DNA of 59,169 bases from a virus. Shown piece by piece: positions 42,774-50,468 of this stretch (its first letter is position 1; every line of letters begins with the position of its first letter). Below the pieces are notes generated by a model. The model saw only the letters and a program-made list of their open reading frames with translations. It was not told the DNA's origin and did not search any database. The position numbers and the translations under genes are program-made. The stretch is taken from positions 1 through 59,169 of the IMG/VR virus record IMGVR_UViG_3300024328_000748. The stretch is one strand, 5' to 3'.

Positions 42774-43472
42774 ATGAAAATATACGACATACTAGAAAAT
42801 CATCAAATTGAAGAAGGTCCAAACGACCCAGCCATATTTAAGGCTGTGTTTTTAGCTGGCGGTCCTGGTTCTGGTAAGAGTTATGTAGCAACAAAGATAC
42901 TCAGTGGACTAGGATTAAAACCAGTTAACAGTGATGAGATATATGAATACTTAGCATACAAGCAAGATCTTGATTTGGGAAATCCAGATGAAGTTGCTAG
43001 TGACCAAGGACAAGAAGTGCGTGATCGTGCAAAACAACTTACTGATAAAAGACAAAACATATACATTGATGGTCGTATTGGATTGATTATTGATGGCACA
43101 GGTAAAGACGTGCAAAAGGTAAAAGATCAAAGTGAGAAATTAAAAACTTTAGGATACGAATGTTCAATGATATTCGTTAACACTAATTTACAAGTAGCAC
43201 AAGAACGTAATGCTGCAAGAGCTAGAACAATACCAGCCGACATGGTACAAACTATGTGGCAAAAAGTCCAAGAAAACATTATGAAGTTCCAACAAGTATT
43301 TGGTGCAAAAAACTTTCATGTTGTAGATAATAGCGGTGGATTAGAAGATCCAGAACGCAAGGAAAACTTTGATAATGTATACAAGAGTATTAGAGCATTT
43401 ACTTCTTCAGAACCAAGTAGTCATATTGCTAAAAAATGGCTAGATAATGCAAAAAGTAAAAATACTACTTAA
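42774..43472 (+). CDS. Zeta-toxin/polynucleotide-kinase-like P-loop kinase
   Basis: The 232-residue protein has a P-loop AGGPGSGKS at residues 28-36, followed by a switch-like NSDEIYEYL. IDGRIGLIIDGTGKD (about 98-112) holds acidic residues and an RNAARARTIP block supplies lid Arg. This pattern fits the zeta toxin/PNK group of kinases, which phosphorylate nucleic acid ends or UDP-sugars. It has its own leaderless late transcript. Confidence 0.6.
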   Translation: MKIYDILENHQIEEGPNDPAIFKAVFLAGGPGSGKSYVATKILSGLGLKPVNSDEIYEYLAYKQDLDLGNPDEVASDQGQEVRDRAKQLTDKRQNIYIDGRIGLIIDGTGKDVQKVKDQSEKLKTLGYECSMIFVNTNLQVAQERNAARARTIPADMVQTMWQKVQENIMKFQQVFGAKNFHVVDNSGGLEDPERKENFDNVYKSIRAFTSSEPSSHIAKKWLDNAKSKNTT

Positions 43473-43487
43473 ATACCCCCAAAAAGT

Positions 43488-43495
43488 GATAAATA
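43488..43495 (+). promoter_or_regulatory. T4-type late promoter
   Basis: GATAAATA octamer; predicted +1 near 43501. The leader to ATG 43549 has no obvious Shine-Dalgarno sequence. Confidence 0.6.
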
Positions 43496-43548
43496 TATAG
43501 TAACAGCGTCTTTGTTGGCGTGAATTAATTAAGGCATACGGATTTAAC

Positions 43549-43896
43549 ATGTATACATATAAAGCAAAACTTATTCGTATTGTCGATGGCGATACTATTG
43601 ACGCAGAGATAGATCTTGGGTTTGATACTATTGTTCGTAAGCGAATAAGATTATTCGGAATTGATACACCTGAAACAAAAACTAAGGACATGAACGAAAA
43701 GACAAAAGGACTTGCAGCAAAGCAAAGACTTACTGAACTTTTAAATAGCGAGTTTGTAGTAGAAACAATTCTAAACAAACGAGGCAAATATGGTCGTGTT
43801 CTAGGAGTAGTATACAATCTATTAGACGATAACAAACGATTGAATATTAACGAAGCTTTGGTAGACGAAGGACACGCTGTTAAGTATCTATTTTAA
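43549..43896 (+). CDS. Thermonuclease-family (SNase) nuclease
   Basis: A 115-residue OB-fold nuclease. RIVDGDTIDAE supplies the metal-binding Asp, RKRIRLFGIDTPE (about 31-43) supplies the catalytic Arg and Glu, and KYGRVLG (about 81-87) is the last conserved block. It lacks a signal peptide, so it would act in the host cell or be packaged. It is slightly shorter than free SNases (about 150) but has all core blocks. Confidence 0.85.
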   Translation: MYTYKAKLIRIVDGDTIDAEIDLGFDTIVRKRIRLFGIDTPETKTKDMNEKTKGLAAKQRLTELLNSEFVVETILNKRGKYGRVLGVVYNLLDDNKRLNINEALVDEGHAVKYLF

Positions 43897-43918
43897 ATAG
43901 AGCAGTGGGAGAATTATT

Positions 43919-45514
43919 ATGAGATTATTTGGTTATTGGACAATTTTAGTAGCACTTGTTATTAGTGCAATCGCGGCATGGTATAGTATTATAGGCCTTG
44001 TTGCAATTTTCGCCGCCGCAGTAATGCCAGTTATTATAATGGGAACAGCATTAGAAATTGGTAAAATCACATCAGCTATATGGCTACACTTTAACTGGAA
44101 AACTAAACGATGGATGATAAAATCATACTTGGTTTTTGCAGTTGCATTGCTTATGTTTATTACAAGCATGGGTATTTTTGGATTCCTATCAAAAGCACAC
44201 GTAGAACAAAACGCATCTATGTTAGAAGGTGTTGCACAACTAGAACGTATTGAAGTAGAAATTACACGTGCCGAAGGTGAGATAGAACGTGCTGAAGGTA
44301 AAATTGAAAAACTTTCAACAGCAGATACAAGCACAGATGATGGCATACAAGAAAAGATTAGAGTAGCAGAACAAAGTATAACAACTGTATACGATAGATT
44401 AAAAGACGATATTAAATTTACACAAGACTCATTAGCAACAGCAGCCGAACCATATGAGAAGCAAGCCGAACAAGCAGACGCTACACTAGAAAAAATGAAT
44501 ACTTATGTTGAGGAAAACAACATAAGAGCATTACAAGGTTTAGTAGGTGCTGCACAAGACGGAAGAATGGGAACCAAGACAGCTGATAAAGTTACAGAAT
44601 TCCGTGACAAAATTGAAAAGAGCAGAATGATGGCTCTATTCCAACTTGGAAAAATCAGAGAATCATCACAGGAAGATATTGTTAAATTAAGAGAAGCAGC
44701 AGACAAAACAATAGCACAAACAAATGAACTTATTAATCGTTTGCGTGAGCAATTGGGAACAGCAACAGATACAGATGTTGAACCACAGATACAAGAATTA
44801 CAAGTTAAAATTAAAGATTTTGAACTAAATTTAGATACACTGTTTGAACAAAAGTATGCTATAGAAGCCGAAAGTAGAGAACTTGAAGCTGAAGTAGGTC
44901 CTGTAAAATATATTGCAGAGTTAGTATACGGAGAAGAAGCAAATAGAGACACACTAGAAGATGCAGTTAGATGGGTAATACTTATACTTGTTGTAGTATT
45001 CGATCCACTTGCAATCGTATTAGTTATCTCAGGTATAGCTCTTGTTGAAGAAAACCCTAGAAAAAAGAGGATACGTAATGAGCAACCACATACAGAAAAT
45101 GCAAAAAAAGAGACCAAGTTGGTGGAAAAAACTATCAAAAAAGATACCACCAAAAAAGATAATACAACACCTGAAGAACAAATAGAGTCTAAAAAAAAGA
45201 CAATAAAACCTGAGGCTATTGAGTTCCAAGGAAAAGTATATCAACCCACACATTATAACTATCAACGTATCAAAGAACAGATAGAACAAAACGACAGACA
45301 TCGCAGTATTGAAGCCAGACAAGAGATGGTAAATAATATTGTAGGCAGATTAGAAATAACTGATCCTAAGAAGTTTGACGATGTAGATATTGTTAAAAAG
45401 CAATTAGAACAAATCTTTGAAGACGACCAAAAAGAAGCAGAAAGATTAGCTAATGCAGATACTAAACATATACTTGAAGTATATGAAAAGATAATTAAGG
45501 GCACTAAGAAATAA
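43919..45514 (+). CDS. Large coiled-coil membrane protein
   Basis: A 531-residue protein. Three membrane segments lie at about 5-25, 27-47 and 65-85 and another at about 350-375 (ILILVVVFDPLAIVLVISG). Between them is a long coiled coil (about 95-330). The segment NIRALQGLVGAAQDGRMGTKTADKV (in pieces, about 200-225) resembles a peptidoglycan-binding repeat (LQ..LG..DG..G.kT). The C-terminal tail is charged. It may build an envelope-spanning structure for late infection or lysis. Function is not established. Confidence 0.55.
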   Translation: MRLFGYWTILVALVISAIAAWYSIIGLVAIFAAAVMPVIIMGTALEIGKITSAIWLHFNWKTKRWMIKSYLVFAVALLMFITSMGIFGFLSKAHVEQNASMLEGVAQLERIEVEITRAEGEIERAEGKIEKLSTADTSTDDGIQEKIRVAEQSITTVYDRLKDDIKFTQDSLATAAEPYEKQAEQADATLEKMNTYVEENNIRALQGLVGAAQDGRMGTKTADKVTEFRDKIEKSRMMALFQLGKIRESSQEDIVKLREAADKTIAQTNELINRLREQLGTATDTDVEPQIQELQVKIKDFELNLDTLFEQKYAIEAESRELEAEVGPVKYIAELVYGEEANRDTLEDAVRWVILILVVVFDPLAIVLVISGIALVEENPRKKRIRNEQPHTENAKKETKLVEKTIKKDTTKKDNTTPEEQIESKKKTIKPEAIEFQGKVYQPTHYNYQRIKEQIEQNDRHRSIEARQEMVNNIVGRLEITDPKKFDDVDIVKKQLEQIFEDDQKEAERLANADTKHILEVYEKIIKGTKK

Positions 45515-45517
45515 TTA

Positions 45518-45970
45518 ATGAAACTAGATGATAATAGCAGTTATACAGTAACCGCACCAGATTTATTCCTTTCTGAAAATGGAGTAAACGTCTTAATAAC
45601 AAGTACAAACGAAGAACTAGTTAACGGAATCAAATTATTATTTGAAAAGTTTATCAGAACAAGTGTCATCTTTAACGTACAACTTACACAATCAGACCCA
45701 GCAACTATGCCTTGGATGTGGCACGTAAGTAGAACATGCGAATATATGGTTGTTGACCTTGATACATGTGCATGGGAAGATATAATGGCTGCACTATTAA
45801 AAACAAAAACGCCTAACCATACTGTAGTATTTTATGCAGAAAAACGAGTAAGACGAGAAGCAATAAAATTAATCAATGCAACCAGTAAGTACATTACTAT
45901 TACTAACTTAGAAGAATTAAATAAATTTTTAGATATAGATACTAGGTACCCAGGCATGACAGATGAGTAA
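45518..45970 (+). CDS. Conserved protein of unknown function upstream of clpX
   Basis: A 150-residue alpha/beta protein (start MKLDDNSSYTVTAPD). A strand-helix pattern with VLITSTNEELVNGIKLLFEKF and NHTVVFYAEKRVRREAIKL recalls a small Rossmann-like or receiver-like fold, with no active residues recognised. It overlaps clpX by 8 nt, so it may be an adaptor or partner for the Clp system; that is inference only. Confidence 0.5.
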   Translation: MKLDDNSSYTVTAPDLFLSENGVNVLITSTNEELVNGIKLLFEKFIRTSVIFNVQLTQSDPATMPWMWHVSRTCEYMVVDLDTCAWEDIMAALLKTKTPNHTVVFYAEKRVRREAIKLINATSKYITITNLEELNKFLDIDTRYPGMTDE

Positions 45971-47162
45971 TCCATACTGTAATTTTTGCGGTAAAAACAA
46001 ACATCAAACCAAAAAATTATTAGCCGGTAATGATGGAACGCATATCTGTGACGGGTGTGTGGATCTTTGTCACGACATTCTAATTAAAGAAAAAGCTAAA
46101 ACTAGCGGCACACCGGAGCAAGCAACACGCCTTAAGCTACCTACACCAACAGAACTACACGAACACTTAAATAGATATGTAATAGGACAAACCTCCGCTA
46201 AAAAGACGCTTAGTGTAGCTGTATACAACCACTACAAGCGTATTAAGAACACTACACAAGTAAAGCTTCAAAAGAATAATGTGTTAATTGCAGGTCCTAC
46301 AGGAACAGGTAAAACACTTATTGCTTCTACACTAGCATCATATTTAGATGTTCCATTTGTAGTTACAGATGCAACAACAATAACTGAAAGCGGATATGCT
46401 GGTGATGACTCTGAAGTGTTAATAGATAAACTATTACAAGCTGCAGATTATGATATAGAAAAAGCACAATTAGGTATTATATACGTAGACGAAATTGATA
46501 AAAAAGCAAAGCGAAATGATATGGTAAGTCTAAGTCGAGATGTATCAGGCGAAGGTGTACAACAGAGCTTGCTAAAATTAATGGAAGGTGTTACAATAAC
46601 AGTACCAAACAAACACGGAGATCATCCAGAAAAAGTAGATATAGATACTACTAATATATTGTTTATAGTGGGTGGTGCATTTATAGGATTAGACGATATA
46701 GTAAAACAACGTGTTGGTAAAGGTAGAATCGGATTTAATGATGATAACCAGTCAAAGCTAGATAATTGGGAATTGCATTTACAAACACCTGACTTAGTCA
46801 AGTATGGACTTATACCTGAATTTGTAGGAAGATTGCCAAGTGTTAATGTTTTACACCAATTAACCAAAGAAGAATTGATAAAAATACTAACAGAACCACA
46901 AGATTCAATAATAGATCAAATAAAAGTGCTTTTTTCACTTGACAAAATACAAATAGAGTTTAATATAAAAGCATTAGAGGAAATTGCCTCTATTGCAATA
47001 GAACAAGACCTCGGTGCTAGAGGGTTAAGAAAGATACTGGATGCAGCACTTGTTGAAACACAATACCAGTTACCACAACTAAGAGAAAGCGGAGTGACAA
47101 AAATTATAATAACAGATAAAGTAATCAGCGATGGACATATGCCATTAATGGTTAAAGGGTAA
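45963..47162 (+). CDS. clpX: ClpX AAA+ unfoldase
   Basis: Unfolds proteins and feeds them to ClpP. The 399-residue protein is near full length. It has the N-terminal zinc-binding domain (C6, C9, C29, C32), Walker A GPTGTGKT (111-118), pore loop SGYAGDD (about 142-148), Walker B IIYVDEID (about 175-182), and the IGF loop (I256-G257-F258) that docks ClpX on ClpP. It ends one base before infC. All working parts appear intact, so a phage ClpXP is feasible. Confidence 0.94.
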   Translation: MSNPYCNFCGKNKHQTKKLLAGNDGTHICDGCVDLCHDILIKEKAKTSGTPEQATRLKLPTPTELHEHLNRYVIGQTSAKKTLSVAVYNHYKRIKNTTQVKLQKNNVLIAGPTGTGKTLIASTLASYLDVPFVVTDATTITESGYAGDDSEVLIDKLLQAADYDIEKAQLGIIYVDEIDKKAKRNDMVSLSRDVSGEGVQQSLLKLMEGVTITVPNKHGDHPEKVDIDTTNILFIVGGAFIGLDDIVKQRVGKGRIGFNDDNQSKLDNWELHLQTPDLVKYGLIPEFVGRLPSVNVLHQLTKEELIKILTEPQDSIIDQIKVLFSLDKIQIEFNIKALEEIASIAIEQDLGARGLRKILDAALVETQYQLPQLRESGVTKIIITDKVISDGHMPLMVKG

Positions 47163-47163
47163 T

Positions 47164-47682
47164 ATGAGAAAACCACATAGCCCACATAACAAATTTCGTG
47201 TTACATCAAATGATCAAATACGATACAAAGAAGTAAGAGTAATTGCACGTGAACAAGAAAGTGTAGTTATGGCAACAAAAGATGCATTAAATTCTGCAAG
47301 AAATCAAGGACTAGATCTAATCCTTATTAATGATAAAGCTAATCCACCATTGTGTAGAATCGTAGAAATGAATAAATACTTATACGAACAGAAACAAAAA
47401 GAAAAAGCAGAGAAAAAGCGCCAACGTGAGAATTTAACAGATCAAAAAGAAATACGTATGGGGTTAAATATTGATGTACATGATCTACAAACAAAGGCTA
47501 ATCATGCCAAAAAGTTTTTAGAGCAAAAAGCAAAAGTCACGGTGACAATTGTGTTAAAAGGCCGCGAAAGAGGCAAACAAGACATGGCAAGAGATCTATT
47601 GAATAGCTTCGCTGAATTATTAGAAGCTGAGTATGAAACGATAAATAGTCAAAACAATAGAGTAATTGGACGTGTAAAATAG
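47164..47682 (+). CDS. infC: Translation initiation factor IF-3
   Basis: IF3 binds the 30S subunit, controls start-codon choice and prevents 50S joining on wrong or leaderless complexes. The 172-residue protein has both domains. The N-terminal block is followed by LDLILINDKANPPLCRIVEMNKYLYEQ (in pieces, about 50-77). The C-terminal domain starts KEIRMGLNIDVHDLQTK and continues into KVTVTIVLKGRERG and a final RVIGRVK. Host IF3 is about 180 residues, so little is lost. It lies between clpX and the bS21 gene. Confidence 0.93.
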   Translation: MRKPHSPHNKFRVTSNDQIRYKEVRVIAREQESVVMATKDALNSARNQGLDLILINDKANPPLCRIVEMNKYLYEQKQKEKAEKKRQRENLTDQKEIRMGLNIDVHDLQTKANHAKKFLEQKAKVTVTIVLKGRERGKQDMARDLLNSFAELLEAEYETINSQNNRVIGRVK

Positions 47683-47689
47683 GTAATAA

Positions 47690-47971
47690 ATGGCGAAGTA
47701 TAATAACAACAACTATTCTCGAGATAGAAACAAAAATAACAGAGACGATAAGAATTACGGATTATCTGTCGAAGTAAGAAACAACAACGTAGAACAAGCA
47801 ATGCGTAAGTTGAAAAAGAAAATAATGAATGATGGCATGTTACAAGAATTACGTGAACGCCAGCATTTTGTAAGTAATACAGAAAAGCGATTAAAGGCCG
47901 AGGCTGCGGCTCGTGCCAGACATCGTAAACGTATAGCCAAAGATAGTATCGAAAAGAAAAGGCTATACTAA
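47690..47971 (+). CDS. rpsU: Ribosomal protein bS21
   Basis: The 93-residue protein has a disordered Asn/Arg/Asp-rich head (about 1-24). The S21 core follows: LSVEVRNNNVEQAMRKLKKK (about 25-44), then MLQELRERQHFVSN, and a basic tail (KAEAAARARHRKR). bS21 binds 16S rRNA beside the anti-Shine-Dalgarno. The N-terminal extension is longer than in E. coli (71 residues). It lies 7 nt after infC. Phage-encoded bS21 is known in marine phages; the pairing with IF3 is what stands out here. Confidence 0.88.
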   Translation: MAKYNNNNYSRDRNKNNRDDKNYGLSVEVRNNNVEQAMRKLKKKIMNDGMLQELRERQHFVSNTEKRLKAEAAARARHRKRIAKDSIEKKRLY

Positions 47972-47980
47972 ACAGAATTT

Positions 47981-48052
47981 GTATACATGTAGTATACGAA
48001 TAGGCGGGATGCCGAAAGGGTCCCATAATTAACATCTTGCTTAAAAGGAGAT
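47981..48052 (+). promoter_or_regulatory. ROSE-like RNA thermometer leader of hsp20
   Basis: Three hairpins. First, GTATAC-ATGTA-GTATAC (47981-47997). Second, GGGA..TCCC (48006-48024) with a CC-GAAA-GG tip. Third, ATCTTGC (48034-48040) pairs with GGAGAT (48047-48052) with a bulged G39-equivalent, hiding the Shine-Dalgarno. The TTGCT stretch opposite AGGAG is the signature of ROSE thermometers. CATCTT (48033-48038) can also pair with the AAGATG start site. Confidence 0.65.
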
Positions 48053-48057
48053 AAAAG

Positions 48058-48498
48058 ATGAAAACATTAACAACACTTGATCTAAATAAGATCACACCAT
48101 ATGCAGTTGGATTTGACAGAATTATTTCTGACATGTTTCAATATGCAGAAAATAACGTAGCAAGCACAGGCTACCCACCATATAACATTCGTAAAGAAGG
48201 TGACAAATTTCAAATTGAAATTGCACTAGCTGGAGTTACTAAAGAAGATTTAGATATTACAGCAGAAGGTGGAAAGCTAACAATCGCATACAATCCAGAA
48301 GAAGTAGAACCAACAGTTGAAGAAGCAATGACTGAATGGTTGCACAAAGGTATTGCACAGCGTAAGTTCAAACGAGTTTGGACACTTGCAGATGATGTAG
48401 TTGTAAACGGTGCTCAGATGGAAAACGGAATGCTTTATATTGAATTAGAGCGTATCGTGCCAGAAGAGAAAAAAGCACGTTCAATTAAAATCAAGTAA
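48058..48498 (+). CDS. Small heat-shock protein Hsp20
   Basis: The 146-residue protein holds unfolding proteins soluble. Its alpha-crystallin domain runs from about residue 40 (YNIRKEGDKFQIEIALAGV) to 130, with the conserved GxLxI-type GGKLTIAY and an RKFKRVWTL strand. A C-terminal SIKIK can dock on neighbours. It follows the ROSE-like leader, so heat control is likely. It lies between bS21 and clpS in a proteostasis block. Confidence 0.9.
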   Translation: MKTLTTLDLNKITPYAVGFDRIISDMFQYAENNVASTGYPPYNIRKEGDKFQIEIALAGVTKEDLDITAEGGKLTIAYNPEEVEPTVEEAMTEWLHKGIAQRKFKRVWTLADDVVVNGAQMENGMLYIELERIVPEEKKARSIKIK

Positions 48499-48513
48499 AT
48501 ACTAACGTTAACG

Positions 48514-48540
48514 GTGTAGGGGGTTATCCCCTACACTTTA
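48514..48540 (+). terminator. Hairpin after hsp20, probable terminator
   Basis: GTGTAGGGG-GTTAT-CCCCTACAC is a perfect 9-bp stem, followed by a short TTTA. The weak T-run makes it either a terminator or an mRNA-end stabiliser. Confidence 0.6.
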
Positions 48541-48563
48541 CAAACTAACTTAAAAGGTAAAAC

Positions 48564-48872
48564 ATGTCATCGACACAATCAACAAATGAAGCAGTAGTAG
48601 AAAAACAAAGAGTAACAGCACCTAATAAATATATGGTTATTTTTCTAAATGACAACGTAACACCTATGGAATATGTTATACAGGTATTGATGACATATTT
48701 TAATAAAACCACAGAACAAGCGAACGAAATTACATTAGAAGTTCACGAAAAAGGCAGATCAATTGCTGGTGCTTATAGTTACGAAGTAGCAGAACAAAAA
48801 TGTATTGAAACAGTTACAGACGCAAGAAAACATAACTACCCACTTGATGTAGTTATGGAAGAATCAGCCTAA
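48564..48872 (+). CDS. clpS: ClpS adaptor
   Basis: Recognises N-degron proteins and delivers them to Clp unfoldases. The 102-residue protein has FLNDNVTPMEYVIQVL (about 31-46), with the Asn-Asp pair and the gatekeeper Met. VHEKGRSIAGAYSYEVAEQK (about 65-84) holds the conserved His and Gly. In bacteria ClpS works with ClpA, while this window shows only ClpX, so it may use host ClpA or a phage route. It follows the hsp20 hairpin. Confidence 0.9.
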   Translation: MSSTQSTNEAVVEKQRVTAPNKYMVIFLNDNVTPMEYVIQVLMTYFNKTTEQANEITLEVHEKGRSIAGAYSYEVAEQKCIETVTDARKHNYPLDVVMEESA

Positions 48873-48880
48873 AAAAACAT

Positions 48881-48909
48881 TTGACAACTTAAACATTTGA
48901 TGTTATAAT
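48881..48909 (+). promoter_or_regulatory. Sigma70-like promoter
   Basis: TTGACA, 17 bp, TATAAT (48904-48909), without the GGTT/AACC dyad. Drives the cupin operon. Confidence 0.8.
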
Positions 48910-48936
48910 ACATATAACGAATGAGGTATTCTGACT

Positions 48937-49266
48937 ATGAAAGTAAACATAAATGATATACAAGGCGAAATAGCCAAACAAGACGAACGTTATACAGTTA
49001 CTGATAATAAGACTCTTACGAATCTAGTGCTTAGTTCTACTAGATTACAACCTAATTGTGCTACAAATGGCCATTCACATGCAGGCCAAGAAGAAATTTA
49101 TTATTTTGTAGGTGGTTCAGGTAAAATGCAATTAGGTGAAGAATACATTAATTTTATAGAAGGTGATGTTATTCTAATTCCAGATGGAATATTCCACAAA
49201 GTATCAGCAGGACCATTTGGTGCATATTTTGTATGCGTATTTGATGGGAAACGATATGATCATTAA
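48937..49266 (+). CDS. Cupin-domain protein
   Basis: A 109-residue single cupin. GHSHAGQEEIYYFVGGSGKM (split, about 46-65) gives the first metal motif (His, His, Glu) and GDVILIPDGIFHKV (about 81-94) the second His. Such small cupins bind metal and act on sugars or as isomerases/dioxygenases. A GAGG site lies in the leader. It overlaps the cytidylyltransferase gene by 11 nt, which suggests a sugar- or polyol-phosphate pathway. Confidence 0.8.
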   Translation: MKVNINDIQGEIAKQDERYTVTDNKTLTNLVLSSTRLQPNCATNGHSHAGQEEIYYFVGGSGKMQLGEEYINFIEGDVILIPDGIFHKVSAGPFGAYFVCVFDGKRYDH

Positions 49267-49684
49267 TAAAGTAGGATTCACGTGTAGCACGTTTGATTTA
49301 CTCCATGCAGGACATATTGGCATGTTAAGAGAAGCAAAAGAACATTGTGATTATTTAATTGTAGGACTACAAAGCGATCCAACTATTGATAGACCTGATA
49401 CTAAAAACAAACCAATACAAACAATGGTAGAACGTTACGCACAACTTAATGCATTGCATCTAGTTGATGAGATTGTTCCATATCAAACAGAAGAAGATCT
49501 AATTGACATACTAGAATTGTTTGCAATTGATGTAAGATTTTTAGGTGAAGAATACAGAGAAAAAGAATTTACTGGAAAAGACGTATGTCGTAAGCGTGGC
49601 ATAGATTTACATTTTAACAAACGTGACCATAGGTTCAGCACAAGTTCACTACGGAAACGTGTTTGCGAAAAGGAAACTAAATGA
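49256..49684 (+). CDS. Cytidylyltransferase-like nucleotidyltransferase (TagD-type)
   Basis: A 142-residue Rossmann-type nucleotidyltransferase. GFTCSTFDLLHAGHIGML (about 7-24) contains the HxGH motif and HRFSTSSLRKRV (about 123-134) is the RTxxISTT-type end. It would form CDP-glycerol or a similar CDP/ADP-activated head group from CTP. ATG 49256 was chosen over an upstream in-frame ATG because it gives the family start (KVGFTCSTFD). Operon with the cupin and DexA genes. Confidence 0.85.
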   Translation: MIINKVGFTCSTFDLLHAGHIGMLREAKEHCDYLIVGLQSDPTIDRPDTKNKPIQTMVERYAQLNALHLVDEIVPYQTEEDLIDILELFAIDVRFLGEEYREKEFTGKDVCRKRGIDLHFNKRDHRFSTSSLRKRVCEKETK

Positions 49685-50220
49685 CAATACATGCAATGAT
49701 TGATTTGGAAACATTAGGCACTGCACCTGATTGTGCCGTGTTAACTATTGGCGGTGTTAAGTTTAATCCCAATGCTATATCAGAACCATATCAACCTTTC
49801 TACTATAGATTTGAAGTAGACGAGCAATTAGAAAAAGGTCGCACAGTATTAGACAGCACATTAGAATGGTGGGGTCAGCAAGCAGACGATGTTCGTGAAG
49901 AAGCATTAGGCGATGCAGACAGAACACCCGTGCTAGAAGTATTACAAGCACTAAACAAATGGTGTGTAGGTGTTGATACTATTTGGTGTCAAGGACCTGC
50001 ATTTGATATTGTAATACTGGAGAGCATGTTTAAAGAATACAATCATCACATACCTTGGCCGTTTTGGAAGATACGTGATAGTAGAACACTGTTTGGTATT
50101 ATGCCAAAAGATCCACGCAAAGCAATTAACTTTGCGGCTCACAATGCATTAGAAGATTGTAAAGTTCAAGCATTGTGTGTTCAGCAAACACTACAAAAGT
50201 TACAACTGGAGGTTAGGTAA
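49681..50220 (+). CDS. dexA: DexA-like 3'-5' exonuclease (DnaQ superfamily)
   Basis: A 179-residue exonuclease similar in layout to T4 DexA. IDLETLGT (about 7-14) is ExoI with DxE, TLEWWGQQ follows, FDIVILE (about 108-114) is ExoII, KIRDSRTL is a shared block and AAHNALEDCKVQA (about 156-168) is ExoIII with His and Asp. It trims DNA or RNA 3' ends. It overlaps the preceding gene by 4 nt and the next by one. Confidence 0.85.
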   Translation: MTIHAMIDLETLGTAPDCAVLTIGGVKFNPNAISEPYQPFYYRFEVDEQLEKGRTVLDSTLEWWGQQADDVREEALGDADRTPVLEVLQALNKWCVGVDTIWCQGPAFDIVILESMFKEYNHHIPWPFWKIRDSRTLFGIMPKDPRKAINFAAHNALEDCKVQALCVQQTLQKLQLEVR

Positions 50221-50468
50221 TGTTACACACTGTAGAAGCACTAATAGACAAGATTAAAGCAATGCACGATAAAGCAATTTTACTACATAGACTTCGAAAT
50301 CAGTATTCAGAACATGCAGACCAAACATACGACAAAGCAGAATGCCAGTCTCTAATTGATGATATTCAATACATGGCTAAACTTATTTCAAACGATAAAC
50401 AAGGTGATGAGATTAAAACCGAGATGGAATACAAGAAATTTTTAAAGGATAACGAAAATGAGAATTGA
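50220..50468 (+). CDS. Small helical protein of unknown function
   Basis: An 82-residue, mostly helical protein ([22 protein letters not shown]; then [19 protein letters not shown]). It resembles a small coiled-coil pair with no motif. It overlaps DexA by one base and GMP reductase by 11 nt, so translation is coupled with both. No function assigned. Confidence 0.5.
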   Translation: MLHTVEALIDKIKAMHDKAILLHRLRNQYSEHADQTYDKAECQSLIDDIQYMAKLISNDKQGDEIKTEMEYKKFLKDNENEN

